NCBI GenBank assembly: GCA_964415525.1
Contig: CAYQAS010000003.1
Location: forward strand, 1 to 64,000
Reading direction: 5' to 3'
Length of the DNA: 64,000 nt
Source of the DNA: CAZPUI01 sp964415525
GTDB taxonomy: Bacteria > Acidobacteriota > Holophagae > Holophagales > Holophagaceae
The position numbers and the translations under genes are program-made. Positions within the stretch are counted from its first letter, which is position 1. Each line of letters begins with the position of its first letter. The notes beneath the pieces were generated by a model that was not told where the DNA came from, ran no database searches, and was given only the letters and a program-made list of their open reading frames with translations. Of the stretch, positions 50,733 through 58,708 are shown piece by piece.

Positions 50733-51680
50733 CTAGGGTCTCGCCACGCTTGCCAGGAGAGCCTGGATGACCTGATCCGTGCTCACGCCATCCGCTTCCG
50801 CTTCGTAGGTCAGCAGCAGACGGTGGCGCATCACATCTGGCACGAGAGCCACCACATCCTCCGGCAGGACATGGTCGCGCCCAGCCAGGAAGGCCAGGGC
50901 CTTGGAGGCGCTCTGCAGGGCGAGGCCCGCCCGGGGGCTGGCGCCGCAGCGGAGCAGCTCCTTGCCCTTCCAATTCGGACCGTGGCCCACCCGCGTCGCC
51001 TGCACGAGGTGCACGATGTAGCTCCGCAGGGCCTCGTCGAGGCGCACCTTCGCGGCGCCCTGGCCCGCCGCCAGGATCTGGCGGTCGTCCATCACTGGCA
51101 GCACCGGTTCTTCATGGCCATCCGCCCGTCGCAGGATCTCCACTTCCTCCTGCGCGCCGGGATAATCGATCCGAAGCTTGAAGAGGAAGCGGTCCATCTG
51201 CGCCTCCGGCAGCGGGAAGGTGCCCTCCTGCTCCAGGGGATTCTGGGTGGCCAGCACGAGGAAGGGATCCGGCAGCCGGAAGCTCTCATCCCCGAGCGTC
51301 ACCTGCCGTTCCTCCATGGCCTCCAGCAGCGCCGCCTGCACCTTGCTGGGGGCCCGGTTGATCTCATCCGCCAACACCAGGTTCGCGAAGATCGGCCCCT
51401 TCTTGGGCGTGAAGGTCAGACTCTTTGGATCAAAGATCAGCGTCCCCACCACATCCGAGGGCAGCAGATCCGGCGTGAACTGCACCCGCCGGAAGCCCAT
51501 TCGGGTGGCTGACGCCAGCGTCTTGATCGACCGCGTCTTCGCCAAACCCGGCAGCCCCTCCAGCAGCACATGGCCTCGGCACAGCAGGGCCACCAGCAAC
51601 CGGTTCAGCAGCAGCGGCTGCCCGACGATCACCTTCTGGCATTCGTGGAGGAGGGCGGTCAGGGGATGGGTGGGGGGCAT
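50733..51680 (-). CDS. MoxR family AAA+ ATPase
   Basis: A 315-residue MoxR-type chaperone ATPase. It shows 'VIVGQPLLLNRLLVALL', Walker A-like GLPGLAKTRSIKTL, Walker B ADEINRAPSKVQAALLEAM, sensor 1 ATQNPLEQEGTFPLPEAQMDRF and a C-terminal lid with 'SPRAGLALQSASKALAFL'. The P-loop reads GLPGLAKT, as in many MoxR proteins. MoxR ATPases usually work with a DUF58 or VWA protein encoded next door; none is encoded here. ATG 51680 follows a GGAGG-like site. It is preceded by the chaperone-usher operon on the same strand, 37 bases away. Confidence 0.94.
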   Translation of the reverse strand: MPPTHPLTALLHECQKVIVGQPLLLNRLLVALLCRGHVLLEGLPGLAKTRSIKTLASATRMGFRRVQFTPDLLPSDVVGTLIFDPKSLTFTPKKGPIFANLVLADEINRAPSKVQAALLEAMEERQVTLGDESFRLPDPFLVLATQNPLEQEGTFPLPEAQMDRFLFKLRIDYPGAQEEVEILRRADGHEEPVLPVMDDRQILAAGQGAAKVRLDEALRSYIVHLVQATRVGHGPNWKGKELLRCGASPRAGLALQSASKALAFLAGRDHVLPEDVVALVPDVMRHRLLLTYEAEADGVSTDQVIQALLASVARP

Positions 51681-51717
51681 GGGAGGTCCTGGGATCACCC
51701 CATGATGGCAGGGGGGC

Positions 51718-52857
51718 CTAGCGGTAGGCGAAGGTGATGGTGTAGGTGCCGGTGTAGTCACCCCCGGCCTGATTGGCGCCTACGGCCAAGGTGCCGCCCA
51801 GCCAGAAGGTGGCGGTTCCGGGGTTGGTATTGCTCAATCGCACGTACCCCGTGGAGTCGACCTGACCGCCGGTACCTGACCCGTTGCCGCCGGTGACGGC
51901 CCAGGAGCCCGCGGGGAACGTGACCGACATGGTGGCTCCCCCGGCGTTGGTGAGGGTGGCGGAGCTGGGCGTCACGAATTGGACATAGAGGTTCTGTCCC
52001 CCGGATAGGTTGTATTGGGCTCGCCGGGGCAAGGGCGCGACGTTGACATCCCTTCCGACCAATCCCCCAGTGACGGTGCGGACGCCGGTGGATGGATTGA
52101 TGGTGGCGGTACCCGCAGCGATGGGCCGAAGGAAGGTGCCAAAGTGCATGGAGGAGTTGGGAACGACCGAGAGCGCCGGCGGAGGCGTGCGCAATTCCAC
52201 GCGGATCTCGAAATTGGGCGCCTCGTTGCTGGTGCCATAGTCCTGGTTGTGGGAGCACCAGTCTTCCGTGCCAACAAATCCGTTGAATGTGCCGTCGAAG
52301 TTGGTGTCCTGGATGTTCAAGGAACTGGTATTGCCGGTGTAGATGCCCGCGGGCTGGTTGCCGTTGGTGAGATTGATGTAGCCCCCCCAGTAGAAGTTCT
52401 CCGAACGCATGGTTGCGGAGTGCGGGAAGGGGTAGTTGCCACGAAACGGCGAGCTTCGGGCATCCAGGTTACAGACCAGGGTGCCGCCACTGGAACCCGT
52501 GAGGGTGACCGCGCGGGAGAAAGACGCGCGGCTGCGAGACTCCCAAATGGTTTCGTCGCCGTCGTAGGTTTGGAGGTCGATGTAATATGCGGCGGGCCCG
52601 GCACTGAGGCCGTTCAACAGCGTGAATGTGCCACCGGAAACCCCTGAGAGCACGGGTTGGACGTAAAGCCCCGAGGCTGGCATGGTAATGCGCCCGATGG
52701 CACCGGTGGCTCTGGAGAAGATGCCGAAATTCAGCTGGCGGATCTGGTTGTTTCGATGATTGTGATTGGAATTTACCGCAGGGTGGGTGTGGGTCTGGGC
52801 GCCAAGGAGGCCTCCCACCAGAGCGCACGTGATGGGTGCGATTCGAAATGGGATCAT
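51718..52857 (-). CDS. Exported protein with two DUF4402 domains, probable minor/tip pilin
   Basis: A 379-residue protein with signal peptide MIPFRIAPITCALVGGLLGA, then a His/Asn-rich linker (THPAVNSNHNHRNNQ), and two DUF4402-like beta-sandwich domains (about residues 40-185 and 235-379). The second ends with 'GGTLAVGANQAGGDYTGTYT', nearly the same as the major pilin end. It is the last gene of the chaperone-usher operon and overlaps the chaperone gene by four bases. A double-domain pilin at this position is the likely tip adhesin, though donor-strand exchange cannot be shown here. Confidence 0.8.
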   Translation of the reverse strand: MIPFRIAPITCALVGGLLGAQTHTHPAVNSNHNHRNNQIRQLNFGIFSRATGAIGRITMPASGLYVQPVLSGVSGGTFTLLNGLSAGPAAYYIDLQTYDGDETIWESRSRASFSRAVTLTGSSGGTLVCNLDARSSPFRGNYPFPHSATMRSENFYWGGYINLTNGNQPAGIYTGNTSSLNIQDTNFDGTFNGFVGTEDWCSHNQDYGTSNEAPNFEIRVELRTPPPALSVVPNSSMHFGTFLRPIAAGTATINPSTGVRTVTGGLVGRDVNVAPLPRRAQYNLSGGQNLYVQFVTPSSATLTNAGGATMSVTFPAGSWAVTGGNGSGTGGQVDSTGYVRLSNTNPGTATFWLGGTLAVGANQAGGDYTGTYTITFAYR

Positions 52858-53693
52858 GGCCGGTCACCTGCGTGGGAATGGGCATCCCCAACGGGAATTT
52901 CCATGAGAAAACGTTCCTTGTGATCCTTGAGGACGAGAGCGTAGGGCCCATCGGGAAGGGGACGGAAAGGTGCGGCGGCAGGCGGGATGTCGAACCGGAT
53001 GCGCTGACGAGGGAGGTCCCCGTAATGGACCACGTCCATGCTTGCGATTTCTTTATAGCGTCGTTGGCCCTGAATCTTGGCGTGCAAGGTCAACGTGCCT
53101 CGCAGGCCGACACGGCCCTTCTGCACAAGTTCGACCTGAAGGAAGGGATTGGGGGATTCGTTTAGATGGGCATGTTCCAAACCAAACGACGGATCGAGAT
53201 TCCCGTGGATCACTTCGATGGGGACGCTCACACCAGGGATGGCCGTAAGGTTCACCCTCAGCCCTTCAGGGTGGGTCAGTTCCTTGGGCTGCGGGGCTTC
53301 GATCGGAGGCACGGCCCGCAACAGGAGGTGCACGCGGTATTCGCCTTCCGCCAAGCTTTCAGGGCGCCGAAGCTGAAGGCGCAGGACTTGGCGTTCTCCA
53401 GCTTCCAGAGTCACCTGTCGAGGTGAATAGCGGATCAGGCTCTCTGCGCTGTTGGGGAGCGTCTCTGTCTCCGCCAATTCACCGGAAGCCAACATTTTGA
53501 AATGTTGAAAAGAGATGCGATACGTTGCCTGCTTCGACCCGGTGTTCTGGAGGTAGACCTCCGCCTGCCGCGTGCGGTCATCGAAGCGGACAGAAGGCGG
53601 AGTTACCGCGAGTTCCCCGGGGAGGGGAAGATCCTGGCCGCATGCGCTCATCGCTGAGACAGCAAGCAGGAGGGAGGCAATGGGAGGGCGCAT
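52854..53693 (-). CDS. Fimbrial periplasmic chaperone (PapD-like), copy 2
   Basis: A 279-residue periplasmic protein with signal peptide ending near SACGQ, followed by two Ig-like domains. The first shows 'LAVTPPSVRFDDRTRQAEVYLQN', the chaperone edge-strand region and 'YSPRQVTLEAGERQVLRLQLR', the conserved site where pilus chaperones donate a strand. It is similar in layout to the other chaperone in this operon but clearly diverged, suggesting each serves a different pilin. Overlaps the DUF4402 double-domain gene downstream. Confidence 0.85.
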   Translation of the reverse strand: MRPPIASLLLAVSAMSACGQDLPLPGELAVTPPSVRFDDRTRQAEVYLQNTGSKQATYRISFQHFKMLASGELAETETLPNSAESLIRYSPRQVTLEAGERQVLRLQLRRPESLAEGEYRVHLLLRAVPPIEAPQPKELTHPEGLRVNLTAIPGVSVPIEVIHGNLDPSFGLEHAHLNESPNPFLQVELVQKGRVGLRGTLTLHAKIQGQRRYKEIASMDVVHYGDLPRQRIRFDIPPAAAPFRPLPDGPYALVLKDHKERFLMEIPVGDAHSHAGDRP

Positions 53694-53747
53694 GGCGGCA
53701 GTCTTAGCAATGAAAGATGAGAAAGGATCCGCTCCAGGTTGGCCCGG

Positions 53748-56700
53748 TCAGGGGTGGGCGGGGGGCATCCCCTGGGCTGCAGACGAGATATGTGAAGCGG
53801 AAACAACGAAAGGACGCTTGCCATCCTGAAAAAAAGCTGACGGGAGACCTTTGCGAGCCGCTTCAGCCTGTACCTTGGTGTGGAATGGACCCAGGACCAG
53901 CTGGAAGGCTGTGCCCCCCGCGTGAGGGAGAAGAAGGAGCTTCTCCTGGTGAGGGGCCAGCAGGTGGGCCGCCTGCTGGATGGTCGAAGCCTGGCTGGCC
54001 AGTTCCACACGGACCAGCCACGCTTTCGAGGGCATGAGCTGGTTCTGACTCAGTTGTTTGGCGAGAGGAAGATCGCCGGCCTTCATGGCCGCCAGCCTCT
54101 GTGCCCCGGAAGTCGGAGGTTCGTTGATCTTCAGGCCGCCAGGGGCTGCGGCTTCCGGCCCTTCCGGCACTTCCTGGAGGGGCTTCGGGGCAGGAAGGAG
54201 CTTCACGCTCAGATTCTGGCCGTCCAGCAAGCTGCCTTCTGCGTGGAAGATAAGGGTGCGGCTTGGTCCCGGAACCACGCGCCGCTTGGCGGCGTCCTCA
54301 GGATGGACACGCAGGGTGTAGGTGCCTGGGGCTATATCTTGGAAGATGAAATAGCCGTCAAAGGCGCTTCGGACCTGACGCACCGTCTGCCCTTTGGTGT
54401 CCAGCAACTCCACCAGGACGCCTGATACGGCGGCCTTCGTTCCCTTCTCTTCTGCGAGGACGTTGCCATCGACTTCGCCGAGGGCCACCACCGGGAGTTC
54501 CACACGGGCAGCATGCCCGGTTCGACTGACGATGCGGAGTCCGGGGTGGGTGCTGCGCCAGAGCGGATCTTCGAGGCTGGCGTTATCCACCCGGATGAAG
54601 GCGTAGGTGCCCGCCTGAACGTCGGGGATGAGGGCAATACCCTCCGCATTCGTGCGCATCGGACGCTGGAATCCATTCACCGTGAAGCCGACCCCGGACT
54701 TCACCGGTTCCCCAGCGTCTCGTACGCCATTGTTGTTCGTATCCACATAGGCCAGCGCACTGATTGCGCCGTGGCTTTGAGAGGAGGCGGGTGTTGTGGA
54801 CCAGCGACCCTGCCTGGGCTCTCTGACGAAGGTGGTTCTCAGGTTGAAGTTGGCCTGCCAGCCGATCCGGGTGGTGTAGCTCAGGTCCGTCCCCAGGCTC
54901 AGGTTCGCGAACTGGCGTTGGTAGGCCAGAGCCGTGGTGGTCTGTCCACTCTGGTTCTGGCGAACGACACTCAGGTTCAGGTAATCCTGCATCGCCAGGT
55001 GGTAGTCGGCTGAGAAGGTGTAGTCCGTGATCTCACGCCGCCCACTGAGGCTGTAGCCCACCGCGCTTCGAAGGCCAATGCTCCGGAGGCTCCGGCTGAG
55101 GGAGAGGATCCCTCGGGTTGGGCTGATGCTACCCAGGCTGGCTTCTCCCCGGGCCCGGGTCCAATTGATGTCGTTGGAGACGTTTAGGCCCGACCAGGCC
55201 ATGGAAAGCCGGTGATAAAAGGTGTCGTAGGAAACCCCCTGGGCATAGGTGCTGCTGCGCGCACCGAAGGCCGTGGAGAGGGCGTTGAACCCCCCCAATG
55301 CGCTCCCGTGAAGGTAAACCGTCAGGTCCGAACTGCGGCGAAGTGGGCCGGAGAGCCCCACCTGATTCAGGATTTCGCTGCGATAGCCATCCTGGTACAT
55401 CGACTGGCGAAACGTCAGGGAACTGAACCCCAAGCCCGTCTGCAGGGTGAACTGCTGCGCCAGCTTGCCGTTGTCCATGCGCGCCACGGAGTACTGGGTA
55501 CCCAGGTGGTTCGTGTAACCCCTGAGGTTGACGGAACTGTAGCTATGCCGCGTGGTCGCGTTCCCCATGAGATCCGTCAAATCCAGGGTCATGGCGGCCA
55601 ATCCCACGCTGAGCCCGGAAGCCAAGCCATATTCGGCCTCGGTCAGGGCACGCTGGCCCCCCTGATCCGGTTTTTGCGCGTAAGCGCGGTAGCGGAAGTC
55701 CCCAGCGGGGACCTGCATCGGGTTCACATCCGAGCGGTAGACCTGTTCGCGCTTCTCGCCTTGCGGCCCATAGAACACGAGCTTGTATTCGTTCGCGCCG
55801 AAATACATCGGAACGTCGGTGAATTCATAGGTCCCATCAGGGCGGACGGCCTGGAGACCGAGGAGGGCGGTGTTGTGGTAGAGCTCCACATGCCAGCCCG
55901 GAGCAAGGTTCCCGCGGAATGTTCGGCGGTCGAAACGGTGGTCCAGGAGGAGGGGGGCGTTCGTAACGGAAAAACCAGGGCCGTAGGACCCTCCAAGAAC
56001 CAGATCTGCCCCCTGGCCGAGAATGTCGCCCACCTGGAACTGGGTCGCCCGCATGGAGCCGAACAGTCCAGCGGCGGGATCTTTCCGTCCCAGCGACATT
56101 CGGAAGTCCCGTCGGCTGCCAACCTGGTTGCTGAGTCCCAGGTATGCCTGGTGCTCCATGCCGAGGAAGTCACCGCTCGTGAGGGTGGTGCTGGTCAAGG
56201 AACGACGCGTCACCCCCGTTGACACCACACCCAGGCGGAAGGTCTGGTCGATGGCGGGGACTTCAGCCGCACCGTAAGGATTTTCAGCAGATCGATAGTG
56301 CTTCCGCTCCTCTTCCAGGTTAGTCGCGAATTTCCCGAGGTCCTTGCGGGCGGCTGCATTCCGCTCCCAGACAGCCTGGATAGGCAACTTCTCCTGAGCG
56401 GTGGCGAGAAGCGTTGACCCTCGGAGGTCCACCGCCAATCGAATGGGGAACCAGGCCTCCAGTAGGGAGACATCCACGAAGATGTCCTGGGGCTGCACTT
56501 CAAACTGTTTCGGGGAGATGACGTGCTTCCGCCCGTTCACCAGCGCGGTGCCTGTCAAGGCGTCAAAGACGAATGTGCGTTTGGGATCGATGAACCAACC
56601 CTTGGCCCTGCCATCAAGTGAATCCACCTCGATCGCGAACTGCAGCAGACGGCAGAACTCGCCGAGGGGCACCAACACGCCGCCGGGAATGGGATACACC

Positions 56701-56936
56701 GGGAGATTGTCCGTGACCTGCTGTCCATTGAGGCTCAGCACCGTGATGAGAATCTGCTCCTCTGCCCGCTCCACAACCACGACTCGCCCGCTGCTTGTCT
56801 TGACCCGGGTTGCCCCGGGCAGCAAAGGCGCCGCAAGGGGGGCATTGCTCGATGCTGGCGCATGGGCTACCAGCCCAACGCCAACCAAGGCGAGCACGAC
56901 CCCCAGCGGGTGGGTTGGGCGGATGGGAAAGGACAC
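53748..56936 (-). CDS. Outer-membrane usher with C-terminal SpaA-like and SPOR-like domains
   Basis: A 1062-residue exported protein. After the signal region (about 1-30), an N-terminal domain and a usher-like barrel ('GVSYDTFYHRLSMAWSGLNV', 'DYHLAMQDYLNLSVVRQNQ', alternating strands) occupy residues to about 720. Then come an SdrD-B/SpaA-like domain (YVDTNNNGVRDAGEP, about 732-800), a carboxypeptidase-regulatory-like domain ('SAFDGYFIFQDIAPGTYTLRV', about 820-890) and a SPOR-like domain (about 972-1045, 'KAWLVRVELASQAS'). SPOR domains bind denuded glycan in other proteins. Such a tail is unusual for ushers. It lies between the two chaperone genes and overlaps the upstream one by one base. 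Confidence 0.75.
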   Translation of the reverse strand: MSFPIRPTHPLGVVLALVGVGLVAHAPASSNAPLAAPLLPGATRVKTSSGRVVVVERAEEQILITVLSLNGQQVTDNLPVYPIPGGVLVPLGEFCRLLQFAIEVDSLDGRAKGWFIDPKRTFVFDALTGTALVNGRKHVISPKQFEVQPQDIFVDVSLLEAWFPIRLAVDLRGSTLLATAQEKLPIQAVWERNAAARKDLGKFATNLEEERKHYRSAENPYGAAEVPAIDQTFRLGVVSTGVTRRSLTSTTLTSGDFLGMEHQAYLGLSNQVGSRRDFRMSLGRKDPAAGLFGSMRATQFQVGDILGQGADLVLGGSYGPGFSVTNAPLLLDHRFDRRTFRGNLAPGWHVELYHNTALLGLQAVRPDGTYEFTDVPMYFGANEYKLVFYGPQGEKREQVYRSDVNPMQVPAGDFRYRAYAQKPDQGGQRALTEAEYGLASGLSVGLAAMTLDLTDLMGNATTRHSYSSVNLRGYTNHLGTQYSVARMDNGKLAQQFTLQTGLGFSSLTFRQSMYQDGYRSEILNQVGLSGPLRRSSDLTVYLHGSALGGFNALSTAFGARSSTYAQGVSYDTFYHRLSMAWSGLNVSNDINWTRARGEASLGSISPTRGILSLSRSLRSIGLRSAVGYSLSGRREITDYTFSADYHLAMQDYLNLSVVRQNQSGQTTTALAYQRQFANLSLGTDLSYTTRIGWQANFNLRTTFVREPRQGRWSTTPASSQSHGAISALAYVDTNNNGVRDAGEPVKSGVGFTVNGFQRPMRTNAEGIALIPDVQAGTYAFIRVDNASLEDPLWRSTHPGLRIVSRTGHAARVELPVVALGEVDGNVLAEEKGTKAAVSGVLVELLDTKGQTVRQVRSAFDGYFIFQDIAPGTYTLRVHPEDAAKRRVVPGPSRTLIFHAEGSLLDGQNLSVKLLPAPKPLQEVPEGPEAAAPGGLKINEPPTSGAQRLAAMKAGDLPLAKQLSQNQLMPSKAWLVRVELASQASTIQQAAHLLAPHQEKLLLLPHAGGTAFQLVLGPFHTKVQAEAARKGLPSAFFQDGKRPFVVSASHISSAAQGMPPAHP

Positions 56937-57790
56937 TACCGGATCTCCAATCGGGTTTCTGCGAGCAATGTGGCGGTGTCGGGATGCTGAAAGGTGATCA
57001 GGAGACTGCCCTTTTGTGAGGGGCCACCCGGTAGGTTGAGCGGCAGATGGAATCGGCGCCGAGCCAACCCGTCATAGATGCCGACCATGGTCATCCGTGC
57101 TGCGATGACCGGTTCTCCGCCGCCCGCAGGGGTGAATACGGCCACTAGGTTTCCGTAGGCGGTCTGATTGCCGGTCCGGGCCAGTACGGCTTCAGCCGCA
57201 AGAGATGGGCTGTTCAGGAGGTTGGCCGACTCCCAGCGTACCGAAGCGGATGTGTCTCCATGACGGACGACGATGGGGATGGCGACGCCATAAATGGGGG
57301 TCAGGCGGACGCTGATGCCTTGGGCTTCCTCGGGTTTGGCATCCCGGGGTTCCGCTTCGGGCACGGCGCGAAAGACGAGGTGACTGCGGTATTCCCCGGT
57401 GGCGAGGCTGGCTGGAGGTCGCACCGTCACTCGGAGGGTCTGGGTGGCCCCCGGTTCCAGGGTCACCTGGCGCGGGCTGTAGCGGACGATCTCATCCGCG
57501 TATTTCCCGCCGGGAGTCTTTTCGGTGATTTCGCGAAGGGTGCCATCCTCGGCCATCGCCATCTGGATGAAACTCACGCGATAGGTGGCAGTGCGAGAGC
57601 CTGTGTTCTGGAGCAGCAGCTCTCCAGAGCGTACCCCGCTCTCCAAAATCAGCCGCTGAGGGGCGACCAGAAGGTCTCCCACGCCCGGTTTCGCGCTTCG
57701 GTCGAGCTTGGGGGTTGGCAGGGGGACGGCGGGGGCCTGGGCCCCCGCCACGAGTGCGGTCAGAGCGAGGAGTATGGCGCTTGGCTGCAT
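56936..57790 (-). CDS. Fimbrial periplasmic chaperone (PapD-like), copy 1
   Basis: A 284-residue exported chaperone (signal MQPSAILLALTALVAGAQA). It has 'LLVAPQRLILESGVRSGELLLQN', 'YSPRQVTLEPGATQTLRVTVR' and 'TGEYRSHLVFRAVPE', the typical N-terminal Ig-like donor-strand domain, then a second domain. ATG 57790 is chosen over the upstream in-frame ATG because it begins the signal peptide. It immediately follows the major pilin gene and ends overlapping the usher start, so it probably chaperones that pilin. Confidence 0.87.
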   Translation of the reverse strand: MQPSAILLALTALVAGAQAPAVPLPTPKLDRSAKPGVGDLLVAPQRLILESGVRSGELLLQNTGSRTATYRVSFIQMAMAEDGTLREITEKTPGGKYADEIVRYSPRQVTLEPGATQTLRVTVRPPASLATGEYRSHLVFRAVPEAEPRDAKPEEAQGISVRLTPIYGVAIPIVVRHGDTSASVRWESANLLNSPSLAAEAVLARTGNQTAYGNLVAVFTPAGGGEPVIAARMTMVGIYDGLARRRFHLPLNLPGGPSQKGSLLITFQHPDTATLLAETRLEIR

Positions 57791-57818
57791 GTCTCGTTTC
57801 CCCACCAAAATCAATTGC

Positions 57819-58367
57819 TTAGTTGTAGGCCACGGTGATGCTGTAGGTGTTCGTGTAGAGGCCAACGGGCTGGTTGGCGGCCACGGCCAGGGTCCCGCCG
57901 ATGCGGATGTAGTCGTTGGTGTTCCAGGTGAAGGTGCCGCCGGAGGCGGAACCCGCGCCGGCTGCGCCGTTTTCAGTGAAAGTGGGGGCGCTGAGGGTCA
58001 TGGTGTTCGTCGGGCCGTTGGCGACGTTCGGGGGGAAGACGATGGTCACGGAGAGGACCATGCCGTCGGTGGCGGTGATGTCGTAGCGGGGGGTGGTATT
58101 GCCGAAGGTGGCGCTCAGGCCGCCCGTGAAGCTGGCGGTGTTGGCAGGCGTAAGTGTGATGGTGCCGGCCGTGCCGGGGGCCACCATGCGACCGAAGTAC
58201 AGGTCCTGACCCTCGACCTGGGGGGTGCTGCCGTTGTTCTTGGTGATCGTGATGGGGCTGACGATCCGGGCGCCGACATTCTGGCCAGAGAGCGTGGTGC
58301 TCTGGGCGAAGGCGGTGGTGCCGACAGCCACAAGTGCGGCGGCGGTGAGGATGGAAGACAGGCGCAT
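57819..58367 (-). CDS. DUF4402 major pilin subunit
   Basis: A 182-residue exported protein with signal peptide MRLSSILTAAALVAVGTTAF and one DUF4402 beta-sandwich ('ITITKNNGSTPQVEGQDLYF', 'YDITATDGMVLSVTIVFPP', ending 'GGTLAVAANQPVGLYTNTYS'). The ATG follows a strong AGGAGG site. DUF4402 proteins are the pilins of alternate (alpha-type) chaperone-usher pili. It is the first gene of the operon and carries the best ribosome-binding site, as expected for the most abundant subunit. Confidence 0.88.
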   Translation of the reverse strand: MRLSSILTAAALVAVGTTAFAQSTTLSGQNVGARIVSPITITKNNGSTPQVEGQDLYFGRMVAPGTAGTITLTPANTASFTGGLSATFGNTTPRYDITATDGMVLSVTIVFPPNVANGPTNTMTLSAPTFTENGAAGAGSASGGTFTWNTNDYIRIGGTLAVAANQPVGLYTNTYSITVAYN

Positions 58368-58708
58368 GCGGCCTCCTATTGAATAGGGAAGGTTGATGGG
58401 CTTTGGCCCAAGGGTACGCATTACATGATGCGCTTTTTTGAGGGCGCATTACTACGACCTCTCTGTTTCCAGCATTTCCAGGTGACGACAATAAATAAAT
58501 AATTATACTATGCAATGAATGAATTTGGGTGTGTCGAGTCGGGTCTGAAATGAATCTATGAAAAACACAATTCGCCAGTAACGCTGGGATGTAATTGTCT
58601 CTGGGGCATGCTGCAAACGCAGTGCGCCCCTTCAACGCCAAGGATGCGCATGAAGGGGTGCGGAAAAGTTTTATTAATATTGGTCTGGGCTGCCGAAACC
58701 CGCTTGCC
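58368..58708. other. AT-rich regulatory region upstream of the pilus operon
   Basis: These 341 bases between topA and the pilin gene are far more A/T-rich than the rest of the window, especially 58485-58530. They hold a candidate promoter (listed separately), a direct repeat CGCATTAC (58417-58424 and 58445-58452) in the leader, and an inverted repeat CCCCTTCA/TGAAGGGG (58627-58634, 58651-58658) that might mark the 3' end of topA. No gene was found. Confidence 0.5.
58502..58507 (-). promoter_or_regulatory. Candidate sigma-70 -10 element for the pilus operon
   Basis: On the minus strand the sequence GCATAGTATAATTATT contains a perfect TATAAT at 58507-58502 in an A/T-rich stretch about 135 bases upstream of the pilin ATG. 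No good -35 hexamer lies at the usual distance, so an activator may be needed. Confidence 0.45.
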
